Source: an uncultured Bacteroidales bacterium
Lineage (GTDB): Bacteria; Bacteroidota; Bacteroidia; Bacteroidales; F082
DNA length: 64,000 nucleotides
NCBI GenBank assembly: GCA_900317155.1
Contig: ONFO01000007.1
Coordinates: forward strand, 1 to 64,000
Direction of reading: 5' to 3'
Below are positions 53,086 through 60,880 of this stretch, piece by piece. Positions within the stretch are counted from its first letter, which is position 1, and the number at the start of each line of letters is the position of its first letter. The notes under the pieces are model-generated. The model was not told the origin of the DNA. It made no database searches and saw only the letters and a program-made list of their open reading frames with translations. Position numbers and translations under genes: made by a program.

Positions 53086-54900
53086 TTATTTGACAGAAAT
53101 GGCACTGAACTTACAGGTTGAGATACAGGCACCGCACTTGATACACTTGGAAGGATCGATTGTCATCGAAGGCAGCTTGTGGCCGGGAGCGATGTAGTCG
53201 GTCTTCGAGATGGCCTCGGCGGGGCAGTTCTTCTTACAAGCACCGCAGCCAATGCACTTCTCTTTGTCGATTTCATAACGCATGAGCTTCTTGCAGACGC
53301 CAGCGCGGCATTTCTTGTCAACAACGTGCTCAACATACTCGTCCCAGAAGTTGTCGAGGGTCGAAAGCACCGGGTTCGGTGAGGTCTGACCCAGACCGCA
53401 GAGGGCGGTATCCTTAATCACAGCGGCGAGGTTGCGGAGTTCCTGGAGGTCGTCCATGGTGCCTCTGCCTTCCGTGATCTTGGTGAGGATTTCGAGCATA
53501 CGCTTGTTACCGATACGGCAGGGCGAGCACTTACCGCAGCTCTCTTCGCAGGTGAACTCCAAGTAGAACTTGGCGATGGCCACCATGCAGGAGGTGTCGT
53601 CCATGACCACCATACCGCCAGAGCCCATCATGGAGCCGGCAGCGGCGAGGCTTTCATAGTCGATCGGGGTGTCGAGGTGTTTCTCCGTCAAGCAGCCGCC
53701 TGAAGGACCACCAGTCTGGACTGCCTTGAACTTACGGCCACCCTTGATACCACCACCGATTTCGTAGATGATGTCGCGCAGGGTCGTGCCCATCGGGACC
53801 TCAATCAGACCGACGTTGTTGATCTGACCAGCCAGAGCGAACACCTTCGTGCCCTTCGACTTCTCGGAACCGATGCTGGCAAACCAGTCGGCACCCTTGG
53901 TGATGATAATCGGAACGTTGGCGAAGGTCTCCACGTTGTTCACATTGGAGGGCTTGGCCATATAACCGCTGACAGCCGGGAACGGAGGCTTCAGGGTAGG
54001 TTCACCACGCTTGCCTTCCATCGAGTGGATCAGAGCGGTCTCTTCACCGCAGACGAAAGCGCCGGCACCGTAGCGGAGCTCGATATCGAAATCGAAGCCC
54101 GAGCCGAGGATGTCTTTACCGAGCAGGCCATATTCACGAGCCTGGGCGATGGCGACTTGCAGACGGTGGATAGCTAACGGGTATTCAGCACGGATGTAAA
54201 CCAAACCGTGGGTAGCACCGATGGCATAGCCGCAGATGGCCATAGCCTCGACGATGCTGTGCGGGTCACCTTCCATGATGGAACGGTCCATGAACGCACC
54301 CGGGTCACCCTCGTCGGCGTTGCAGATGACGTACATCTCATCGCACTTGTTCTTTGCGCAGAGGCCCCATTTCACGCCGGTGGGGAAACCAGCGCCGCCA
54401 CGGCCACGGAGGCCTGATTTGGTGACTTCATCGACCACCTGTTGGGGAGTCATCTCGGACAAGACCTTACCCAGAGCTTCATAACCGCCGCGCGAGATGC
54501 ACTCGTCGATGTTTTCGGGGTTGATGAAACCGCAGTTACGCAAGGCGATACGGAGTTGCTTACGATAGAAGCCCATGTGCTTCGAGTCGGCAACGTGTTC
54601 CTTGTTCTCGGGATCCATGTAGAGCAAGTCGGTGACCTTACGGCCCTTGATGATGTGCTCGTTCACGATCTTCTCGACGTCTTCAGGCTTGACCTGAGTG
54701 TAGAAAGTGTTGTCAGGCATGATCTTGACGATGGGACCCTTCTCGCAGAAGCCGAAGCAACCCGTTCTGACCACCTGAACTTCATCCTGCAAGCCCTTCG
54801 CGGCGAGAATGTCCTCGAAGTTCTTGATGATTTGAGCACTTGCCGAAGCCTGGCAGCCTGTACCGCCGCAGACCAGCACGTGCATCTTGATTTTTGCCAT
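53086..54900 (-). CDS. hydB: Hydrogenase subunit HydB (NuoF-like, FMN and NAD binding)
   Basis: 604 residues. It holds FMN and the NAD site of the hydrogenase. The N-terminus is a thioredoxin-like 2Fe-2S domain (VCGGTGCQASASAQI, RTGCFGFCEKGP). The core has GLRGRGGAGFPTGVKW, the NADH/FMN glycine-rich loop (about 168-183), and GAGAFVCGEETALIHSMEG. A 4Fe-4S site follows (CEESCGKCSPCRIG). The C-terminus adds two ferredoxin clusters (CIGCGACKKNCPAE, CIKCGACISTC). It is 20 bp upstream of hydA. A GGAGG site precedes its start. Confidence 0.96.
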   Translation of the reverse strand: MAKIKMHVLVCGGTGCQASASAQIIKNFEDILAAKGLQDEVQVVRTGCFGFCEKGPIVKIMPDNTFYTQVKPEDVEKIVNEHIIKGRKVTDLLYMDPENKEHVADSKHMGFYRKQLRIALRNCGFINPENIDECISRGGYEALGKVLSEMTPQQVVDEVTKSGLRGRGGAGFPTGVKWGLCAKNKCDEMYVICNADEGDPGAFMDRSIMEGDPHSIVEAMAICGYAIGATHGLVYIRAEYPLAIHRLQVAIAQAREYGLLGKDILGSGFDFDIELRYGAGAFVCGEETALIHSMEGKRGEPTLKPPFPAVSGYMAKPSNVNNVETFANVPIIITKGADWFASIGSEKSKGTKVFALAGQINNVGLIEVPMGTTLRDIIYEIGGGIKGGRKFKAVQTGGPSGGCLTEKHLDTPIDYESLAAAGSMMGSGGMVVMDDTSCMVAIAKFYLEFTCEESCGKCSPCRIGNKRMLEILTKITEGRGTMDDLQELRNLAAVIKDTALCGLGQTSPNPVLSTLDNFWDEYVEHVVDKKCRAGVCKKLMRYEIDKEKCIGCGACKKNCPAEAISKTDYIAPGHKLPSMTIDPSKCIKCGACISTCKFSAISVK

Positions 54901-54907
54901 ATAAATT

Positions 54908-54912
54908 CCTCC
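54908..54912 (-). promoter_or_regulatory. Shine-Dalgarno site of hydB
   Basis: GGAGG on the - strand, 7 bp before the hydB ATG. Confidence 0.65.
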
Positions 54913-54923
54913 GAATTAAATTA

Positions 54924-55313
54924 TTAGATAGTTTCGTAGTTCACGGGGATGACGCCGTCCACCATTTCGTTGTTCATCACATACTTGGTGAGGATTTCGT
55001 CAGCGCGGTTGTTGTCGACATGACCGAAGACGATCGGGTCCTTGCCAGGGCACTTCACCTCGATGGTCGGCTCAGCGTGGCAGTAGCCCATGCAGCCGGT
55101 CTGGGTGAAGACGATGCCGAGCTTCAGCTCGTCGGCCTTCTCCATCATGTGTTCCATAACTTGTTTTGCACCGGCGGCGATACCGCAAGTGGCCATTGCG
55201 ACCTTAATTTGCACCAAAGAGTCGGGGTCGTTGCTCTTTTCGCGAAGGTCAAGGTTGGACTGAAGCTTTTCTCTCATAGCTTTCAGTTCTGCTAAAGACT
55301 TAACTTTTGCCAT
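54924..55313 (-). CDS. Thioredoxin-like 2Fe-2S ferredoxin, first gene of the hyd operon
   Basis: 129 residues. A helical N-terminus (KSLAELKAMREKLQSNLDLREK) leads to a thioredoxin-like 2Fe-2S domain with cysteines in MATCGIAAG (about 39-47) and QTGCMGYCHAEP (about 73-84), as in NuoE-type folds and the NADP-hydrogenase small subunits. It begins the hyd operon 23 bp before hydB. It probably adds an electron relay to the complex. No serine kinase or ATPase gene, often found in such operons, is present. Confidence 0.9.
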   Translation of the reverse strand: MAKVKSLAELKAMREKLQSNLDLREKSNDPDSLVQIKVAMATCGIAAGAKQVMEHMMEKADELKLGIVFTQTGCMGYCHAEPTIEVKCPGKDPIVFGHVDNNRADEILTKYVMNNEMVDGVIPVNYETI

Positions 55314-55394
55314 AGAATGATTTTTTTATGGTTATTTATTGAGTTGATTTCTCATTTTTGTCTTTCAAAAGGAATGACCTCTCGAAAAACGCTG

Positions 55395-55426
55395 CAAATT
55401 TAGGGAAAATAATGGCTCATTCCAAA
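55395..55426 (-). promoter_or_regulatory. Promoter of the hyd operon (-33 TTTG, -7 TAAATTTG)
   Basis: On the - strand TTTG (55423-55426) is followed after 20 bp by TAAATTTG (55395-55402). This is a textbook match to the Bacteroidetes primary promoter. The leader to the first ATG is about 75 nt. Confidence 0.75.
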
Positions 55427-55512
55427 TAATCAAGAAAGATTTTTTGAGAGTTGGTGTTTTTGTATCCACCTGTTTTTCATCCAGATAAAAATATCAAAAT
55501 TGCAAAAATCTT

Positions 55513-55533
55513 AAATTAGAATCGTTCTAATTT
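55513..55533. promoter_or_regulatory. Perfect 9-bp inverted repeat, possible operator
   Basis: Arms AAATTAGAA and TTCTAATTT are separated by TCG. Its core resembles Fur/PerR-type boxes by shape only. It lies about 90 bp upstream of the hyd -33 box and 88 bp downstream of the TerB-like gene. The rest of the 55314-55620 gap is AT-rich without genes. Confidence 0.45.
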
Positions 55534-55563
55534 AGAAAGAGGCATCATTTATAAAAAATAAAA

Positions 55564-55596
55564 GCTTTCCGATGGGCAATAGTCACATCGGAAAGC
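55564..55596 (-). terminator. Terminator of the TerB-like gene
   Basis: GCTTTCCGATG pairs perfectly with CATCGGAAAGC around an 11-base loop. On the - strand it is followed by TTTTATTTTTTAT, 25 bp after the stop. Confidence 0.85.
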
Positions 55597-55620
55597 CGAA
55601 ATGTTACATGTGTCTAGCTA

Positions 55621-55959
55621 TTATAGTTCGTCGTTCATCAGCATTTCGAGAACTTTCATGAAATTCTTCTCCTTGAGGTTGACCTCGCCTTCCTCAGCCG
55701 AAACAATGTCATTGATATTGGCCATGAAAGCAGCCTTGTCTTCCTCGGTCTTAAGGAACTCGTCCTTGTGTTCTTTGAAGAAACTCAGCCAAGCCGGGCT
55801 GGTCATCGACTTCCATGACTCAAAGACTTCATAATAGCTCTTTTCGTCGAACTGCATGCAAATACGTTCCAATTCTTTCATGGAGATTGTGCCATCAATG
55901 CCCGACGCACATAGCATCATGAAGATTTCGAATTTTTCTTTGGTAAGGTTTTTATCCAT
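55621..55959 (-). CDS. Small helical protein, TerB-like
   Basis: 112 residues from ATG 55959; an ATG two codons upstream is also possible. It is all-helical by appearance. IDGTISMKELERI (about 20-32) and AEEGEVNLKEKNFMKVL (about 90-106) look like the paired acidic loops of TerB/DjlA-type domains, which bind metal. It is not an EF-hand because the loop lacks the full set of ligands. No neighbour hints at a partner. It has its own terminator and is divergent from the protease gene, with a short AT-rich gap. Confidence 0.65.
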   Translation of the reverse strand: MDKNLTKEKFEIFMMLCASGIDGTISMKELERICMQFDEKSYYEVFESWKSMTSPAWLSFFKEHKDEFLKTEEDKAAFMANINDIVSAEEGEVNLKEKNFMKVLEMLMNDEL

Positions 55960-56009
55960 AGGCATACAATTTTATTATTATTTGGTGACAAAATTAGGAA
56001 ATAAAACCA

Positions 56010-56017
56010 TACCTTTG
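56010..56017 (+). promoter_or_regulatory. -7 box TACCTTTG of the subtilase gene
   Basis: TACCTTTG lies 18 bp before the ATG at 56036, with TTTG at 55981-55984 as a loose -33 box. The leader would be very short. Confidence 0.6.
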
Positions 56018-56035
56018 CAGCAAATTTTAAAATTT

Positions 56036-58291
56036 ATGAGAAAAACTATTTTAATCGCCATTTTCACCATGTTAAGCGGCATGATTATGGCACAAAGCAA
56101 GTGTTTCTGGGTTTTCTTCACCGACAAAAATGAAACCCAATTCGATCCTTATTCCTATTTTGATGCCAAGGCCATCGCGCGTTATCAACAATGTGGCGCC
56201 GACCTGTACGACATCAGCAACTATCCTTTGAATGACAGCTATGTCAACGCGGTTGGCTCCTACTCCAACGAGGTTTTTGGCGAGTCTCGTTGGCTCAATG
56301 CCGTGGGCGTTGAGACCACTGATGATAATGCCGCCTTGATTGCACAATTGCCTTTCGTGGCTCGCGTTCAGGAAATCGTCTCCAATGGCGCCATGGCATC
56401 TTTCAATGGAACGGAGCAATCCGAATTTAGCAATGTGCTCAATGACGACGAACCAGTAGACATCCTTACTGACCAAGTGAAGCGTTTTGGCGGACAGCAT
56501 TTCGTTGATAAGGGCATCGATGGCAAGGGCTTGCGCATTTGCGTCATGGATGGTGGCTTCCCCAAGGTGAACACCCACCCCGCTTTCCAACATCTGCGCG
56601 ACAACAACCAGATTATCAAGACCTACAACTTTCCCAACAAGAAAGAGGACGTCTACGGCTGGAGCACCCACGGCACCATGGTGTTAAGCTGCATCGCTGG
56701 CATAAATGAAGAAGGTCAGAAACTCGGTCTTGCAACTGGTGCTGAGTTCCTTCTGGCCCGCACTGAAATCGACCCGGAACCCTTTAAAGAAGAGGTTTGG
56801 TGGGCACAAGGAGCCGAATGGGCCGACAAGAACGGCGCCGACATCATCAATAGCTCGTTGGGCTACGGCAAGGACCGCCACTGGACCAAGGACATGGACG
56901 GCACTTCCTACGTGGCCAAAGCCGCTAACAAAGCCGTTGAAAAGGGCATCCTGATCTGCAACTCTGCCGGCAACGAAGGTGATGACAGCCGCTGGATGAC
57001 CATCATCACCCCTGCCGATGCCGAAAATGTCATTTGCGTGGGTGGAATCGATGCCAATTTGGAACAATATCGTCATATCTCGTTCAGTTCTTTTGGCCCC
57101 ACTGCCGACAAACGCCGTAAACCCGATGTGGTGGCCTTCGGCGAAGCCCAAGTGGCCAACCCCAGCGGTGGATTCACCTCAGCCTTCGGCACTTCGTTTG
57201 CCAGCCCGTTGACAGCTGGTTTCTGTGCCTGTGCATGGCAGACCAAGCGTGATTTGACCGCCTTGCAGATGAAGGCCGAAATCCAGAAATCGTGCGACCT
57301 TTATCCTTATTATGATTATGCCTACGGCTACGGCGTTCCACAAGCCGCCTACTTCACCAACGAGCTGAAGCCTGCCGAACGTTCCTTCAACCTCGTCCAA
57401 GAAAAGGACGGTGTGAAAATTGTCGTACCGAAGGTCTTTGAAAACCAGGACGTGTTCATCAACGTGGAAGGTGCCGACGGTGTGCTGCTCGGTTATTATA
57501 AGGTGTATCCCGATTCCACGGGCATCAAACTGAACAACAAAGACTTCGGCCAGGGCAAGAAGCTCAACGTCAGCTACAACGGATTCTATGACTCCTGCCC
57601 CATCAGCGGCATGGGCGGCGACATCAAACTTGCAGCCAATAATATTCGTATCCATGGTCAAGACGGTACATTTAAAAAGGTGGATGCTGAAGGCTGGCAG
57701 AAAACCACCTATTTCCAATACGACTATAACTTGCCCAATACCACTTGGAACGGCTTCAACCGCCATTTCGCTTTCGGTCGCCGCTGGATGTACGGTAAGT
57801 CATATAAAATAGGTATGGGTCTTGGTTTGGATTGGAACCGTTTTGTAGCCAAAGGACAGATTCCAGACGCCATGGAAGTAGCAGATCGCGAAACCATCAT
57901 GCGTCAGATGCAACTGCGTGGTGAATTGCTGCAACGCGTCGTCATCCGTCTGTGGGGCATCAATTGGGACTTAGGCGTTTATGGCGGCATCAATGCTCTG
58001 CGCCGCGTCAAGATTGTGGACAATCTGAAATGGCAAGATGCTGAAGGCAACCCGACCAAACCTTACAACAGCAAAGTCGCAAGCTATTATAACTACTGTA
58101 GAGCCATGAACCTCTTCGAATACGGTGCCACCACGCGTATCAGCTACAGCATCGCAAACATGCTCAATATTGGCGTTTATGGTAGCTACCGCCTTTCACC
58201 AGTCATTACTAAAGAAGATTTCTTGATAGGCAGCCCCCACAACCAGCCTTCACCTTGGAGTGTTGGCATTGAGTTTGAACTTATGCCTTGA
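56036..58291 (+). CDS. Secreted subtilisin-like serine protease with C-terminal barrel-like domain
   Basis: 751 residues from ATG 56036, which gives a clean signal peptide (MRKTILIAIFTMLSGMIMA before QSK). The in-frame extension to 55856 is rejected. After a propeptide-like part (about 20-140) comes an S8 domain with Asp in CVMDGGF (about 172), His in STHGTMV (about 211), and Ser in GTSFASPLTAGF (about 387). A beta-sandwich segment follows (about 440-560). The last 190 residues have alternating aromatic strands (FAFGRRWMYGKSYKIGMGLGLDWNRF, LNIGVYGSYRLSP) and look like a small outer-membrane barrel. The enzyme may thus stay attached to the outer membrane. It could also be a T9SS-free autotransporter-like design (inference). 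Confidence 0.88.
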   Translation: MRKTILIAIFTMLSGMIMAQSKCFWVFFTDKNETQFDPYSYFDAKAIARYQQCGADLYDISNYPLNDSYVNAVGSYSNEVFGESRWLNAVGVETTDDNAALIAQLPFVARVQEIVSNGAMASFNGTEQSEFSNVLNDDEPVDILTDQVKRFGGQHFVDKGIDGKGLRICVMDGGFPKVNTHPAFQHLRDNNQIIKTYNFPNKKEDVYGWSTHGTMVLSCIAGINEEGQKLGLATGAEFLLARTEIDPEPFKEEVWWAQGAEWADKNGADIINSSLGYGKDRHWTKDMDGTSYVAKAANKAVEKGILICNSAGNEGDDSRWMTIITPADAENVICVGGIDANLEQYRHISFSSFGPTADKRRKPDVVAFGEAQVANPSGGFTSAFGTSFASPLTAGFCACAWQTKRDLTALQMKAEIQKSCDLYPYYDYAYGYGVPQAAYFTNELKPAERSFNLVQEKDGVKIVVPKVFENQDVFINVEGADGVLLGYYKVYPDSTGIKLNNKDFGQGKKLNVSYNGFYDSCPISGMGGDIKLAANNIRIHGQDGTFKKVDAEGWQKTTYFQYDYNLPNTTWNGFNRHFAFGRRWMYGKSYKIGMGLGLDWNRFVAKGQIPDAMEVADRETIMRQMQLRGELLQRVVIRLWGINWDLGVYGGINALRRVKIVDNLKWQDAEGNPTKPYNSKVASYYNYCRAMNLFEYGATTRISYSIANMLNIGVYGSYRLSPVITKEDFLIGSPHNQPSPWSVGIEFELMP

Positions 58292-58334
58292 TTTTTTATC
58301 AAGTTAACACACAATAATTTACAATATTTTTGAG

Positions 58335-58383
58335 AATTAGTGCATTTTTTTGATACAGTGTATCGGAAAATGCACTAATTTTG
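58335..58383 (+). promoter_or_regulatory. rex promoter with nested inverted repeats
   Basis: Perfect 14-bp arms AATTAGTGCATTTT and AAAATGCACTAATT flank an inner palindrome GATACA-G-TGTATC. TTTG at 58349-58352 and TAATTTTG at 58376-58383 fit the -33 and -7 boxes. The inner palindrome lies exactly between them, as an operator for autoregulation would. Confidence 0.65.
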
Positions 58384-58415
58384 CACCATCAAAAAAATAG
58401 ATAAATTTATATCGA

Positions 58416-59075
58416 ATGGCAACGCAACACAACACCTCCCTCGTAGTACAGAAATCGACTTTGAGTCGGTTGCCGCTCTACTACAGCCACATCCGCAAGA
58501 TGCAGCAGCAAGGCGAGAAATATGTGTCGGCAGCCGCCGTTGCCCAAAGCCTCAACCTCAACCCCGTATTGGTACGCAAAGACCTTTCAGGAGTGAGTAG
58601 CGTGGAAGGAAAGCCTCGCGCTGGTTTTGAAATCGATACATTACTAAATGATTTAAGTGAGTTTTTGGGATATAATAACGTGGATGAAGCCATCTTGGTC
58701 GGCGTGGGCAGCCTTGGACGGCTCATACTGACCAACAAGGAGTTTTCGAGCATGGGGCTGAATATCACGGTTGGGTTTGACAAAGACCCCGACTTGCACG
58801 GCCTTCAGGTTGGCGACAAATTCATCCTTCCCATGGAAAAGATGGAGAGTTACATTAAGCGTACTGGCGTCAAAATCGGCATCATCACTGTGCCCGCAGA
58901 CCAAGCTCAGGCCGTCTGTGACCAAATGGTGGAGTGCGGCATCCTTGCCATCTGGAACTTCGCTTTCACCTTACTCAATGTGCCCCAAGGCATCCTCGTG
59001 AAAAACGAGAACCTGCCCTCCTCTCTCGCTGTACTTTCGCAACAACTTGCCAAAAAATTGAACAGCAATAAGTAA
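58416..59075 (+). CDS. rex: Redox-sensing transcriptional repressor Rex
   Basis: 219 residues, the normal length. It senses the NADH/NAD+ ratio and represses fermentation genes when NAD+ is high. The N-terminal winged helix has LPLYYSHIRKMQQQG and SLNLNPVLVRKDLSGV (recognition helix). The Rossmann domain has LVGVGSLGRLI (about 92-102) and IITVPADQAQ. The C-terminal swap helix ends LPSSLAVLSQQLAKKL. The next gene, an alcohol dehydrogenase, is a classic Rex target. The promoter holds a strong inverted repeat that may be its own operator. Confidence 0.96.
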   Translation: MATQHNTSLVVQKSTLSRLPLYYSHIRKMQQQGEKYVSAAAVAQSLNLNPVLVRKDLSGVSSVEGKPRAGFEIDTLLNDLSEFLGYNNVDEAILVGVGSLGRLILTNKEFSSMGLNITVGFDKDPDLHGLQVGDKFILPMEKMESYIKRTGVKIGIITVPADQAQAVCDQMVECGILAIWNFAFTLLNVPQGILVKNENLPSSLAVLSQQLAKKLNSNK

Positions 59076-59220
59076 AACATTTGACATGCATTAAAAAAGA
59101 AAACGATAAAGTAGATTTCTAAATAGATAAATAATTATCGGATAGAATTAATAAAGCAAACAACAAACACAAACCGACAAAATAAACTTAAAATATTAAC
59201 CAATTAAAAAACCCACAAAA

Positions 59221-60438
59221 ATGAATAGATTCACATTACCGAGAGACCTTTATCATGGTGAGAACGCTTTAGAAGCATTGAAGACTTTTACAGGCAAACG
59301 CGCTGTCATCTGCGTTGGCGGAGGAAGCATGAAACGTTTCGGATTTTTAGATAGAGCCATCGCCTACCTTCAAGAAGCTGGCATGGAAGTGAAAGTGATT
59401 GACGGCATCGAGCCAGACCCATCGGTGGAGACTGTGATGAAAGGTGCCGCCGTTATGCAAGAGTTCCAACCCGACTGGATTGTCGCCATCGGTGGTGGTT
59501 CGCCCATCGACGCAGCCAAAGCCATGTGGATAAAATACGAATACCCTGAGACAAGTTTCGAAGACATGTGCAAGGTGTTCGGTCTGCCTAAGCTGAGAAC
59601 CAAGGCCCACTTCTGCGCTGTTTCTTCCACTTCTGGCACAGCCACCGAAGTCACTGCCTTCTCCATCATCACCGACTATGCCAAGGGCATCAAATACCCC
59701 ATCGCTGACTTTGAAATCACGCCCGACGTGGCCATCGTTGATCCGGCCTTGGCACAGACCATGCCCAAGAAATTGGTCGCCCACACGGGTATGGATGCCA
59801 TGACGCATGCCATTGAAGCCTACGTTTCGACCGCCCACTGCGACTACACCGACCCGCTGGCCATGCACGCCATCAAGATGATTCAAAGAGACTTGGTGAA
59901 TTCATACAACGGCGACGTGACCGCCCGCAACGAGATGCACAACGCCCAATGCCTCGCTGGCATGGCCTTCTCCAATGCCCTGTTAGGCATCGTCCACTCG
60001 ATGGCCCACAAGACAGGTGCCGCGTTCGCCGACTTTGGTGCACACATCATTCACGGTGCCGCCAACGCCATGTATCTGCCCAAGGTGATCGCCTTCAACG
60101 CCAAGAATCCTGAGGCCAAGCAACGCTACGGTGTCATCGCTGACAATATGAACCTTGGCGGCAGCAATGATGACGAAAAAGTTGCCCTGCTCATCTCCGC
60201 TCTGCGTAAGATGAACGACGAACTCAACATCCCACACTGCATCAAGCATTACGGTGCCGACTCCTACCCTTGCGAACAAGGCTTTGTGCCAGAGAACGTG
60301 TTCCTTGAAAGACTTCCCGAAATCGCCAAGAACGCTATCGGTGACGCCTGCACAGGCTCCAACCCGCGCATCCCGACGCAAAAGGAGATGGAAGAACTGC
60401 TGAAGTGCTGCTATTACGATACCGAAGTGAATTTTTGA
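59221..60438 (+). CDS. Iron-containing alcohol dehydrogenase (class III)
   Basis: 405 residues. It reduces short aldehydes (such as acetaldehyde or butyraldehyde) to alcohols with NAD(P)H. The nucleotide-binding loop is AIGGGSPIDAAKAM (about 90-103). Iron ligands fall in HTGMDAMTHAIEAY (Asp and His area, about 187-200) and GIVHSMAHKTGA with HIIHGAANA (about 255-280). It is of the butanol/1,3-propanediol dehydrogenase type. It lies 145 bp after rex in an AT-rich gap with no clear promoter and ends at a terminator. Rex control is likely. Confidence 0.93.
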   Translation: MNRFTLPRDLYHGENALEALKTFTGKRAVICVGGGSMKRFGFLDRAIAYLQEAGMEVKVIDGIEPDPSVETVMKGAAVMQEFQPDWIVAIGGGSPIDAAKAMWIKYEYPETSFEDMCKVFGLPKLRTKAHFCAVSSTSGTATEVTAFSIITDYAKGIKYPIADFEITPDVAIVDPALAQTMPKKLVAHTGMDAMTHAIEAYVSTAHCDYTDPLAMHAIKMIQRDLVNSYNGDVTARNEMHNAQCLAGMAFSNALLGIVHSMAHKTGAAFADFGAHIIHGAANAMYLPKVIAFNAKNPEAKQRYGVIADNMNLGGSNDDEKVALLISALRKMNDELNIPHCIKHYGADSYPCEQGFVPENVFLERLPEIAKNAIGDACTGSNPRIPTQKEMEELLKCCYYDTEVNF

Positions 60439-60460
60439 GTTAATATAACCTATTGACAGG

Positions 60461-60489
60461 CGGGTGACCACAAAAAAAGTGGCCACCCG
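60461..60489 (+). terminator. Terminator after the alcohol dehydrogenase
   Basis: CGGGTGACCAC pairs with GTGGCCACCCG around an A7 loop, followed by a moderately T-rich stretch. Confidence 0.8.
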
Positions 60490-60568
60490 ACCTTAATTTT
60501 TACACGACGCTACAACAAAAGCAAGAAAATAACGTTCGCAAAAAAACAACCCTTTAAAACTAACCCAA

Positions 60569-60868
60569 ATGAATATTAAAGTATGTGTTGGCAGTTCATG
60601 CCACCTGAAAGGTTCCTACGAAGTGATCCAAGCCTTGAAAGACATCCTCAAGAAATATGACGTTGAAGACCTCGTCGAATTGCAGGCCAGTTTCTGCCTC
60701 GGCCACTGCGCCAAAGGCGTGAACGTGAAGACCGACGATATTTCGGAAAACATGATGAAGAAAGCCAGCATCAGCGCCGAAGACGGCTTCTTGCTTTTGC
60801 ACAACGTCACCAAAGACAACGCAGAAGAACTTTTTGCCAAAGAAATATATCCCCTAATTGAATTTTAA
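60569..60868 (+). CDS. Thioredoxin-like 2Fe-2S ferredoxin
   Basis: 99 residues. A NuoE-like 2Fe-2S fold with cysteines in VCVGSSCHLKGS (about 5-16) and QASFCLGHCAKG (about 40-51). Small proteins of this type are found with sensory hydrogenases and may pass electrons to or from them. It lies 12 bp before the HydS-like gene and starts the sensory unit. No ribosome site is visible. Confidence 0.9.
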   Translation: MNIKVCVGSSCHLKGSYEVIQALKDILKKYDVEDLVELQASFCLGHCAKGVNVKTDDISENMMKKASISAEDGFLLLHNVTKDNAEELFAKEIYPLIEF

Positions 60869-60880
60869 AACACAGCCATC

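Noticed and set aside
55621-55959. EF-hand calcium-binding protein
   Set aside because: IDGTISMKEL resembles an EF loop but lacks the full D-x-D/N-x-D/S-G ligand order; a TerB-like fold fits better.
55856-56035. Longer start for the subtilase
   Set aside because: The extension overlaps the divergent TerB-like gene and promoter, and hides an excellent signal peptide starting at 56036.
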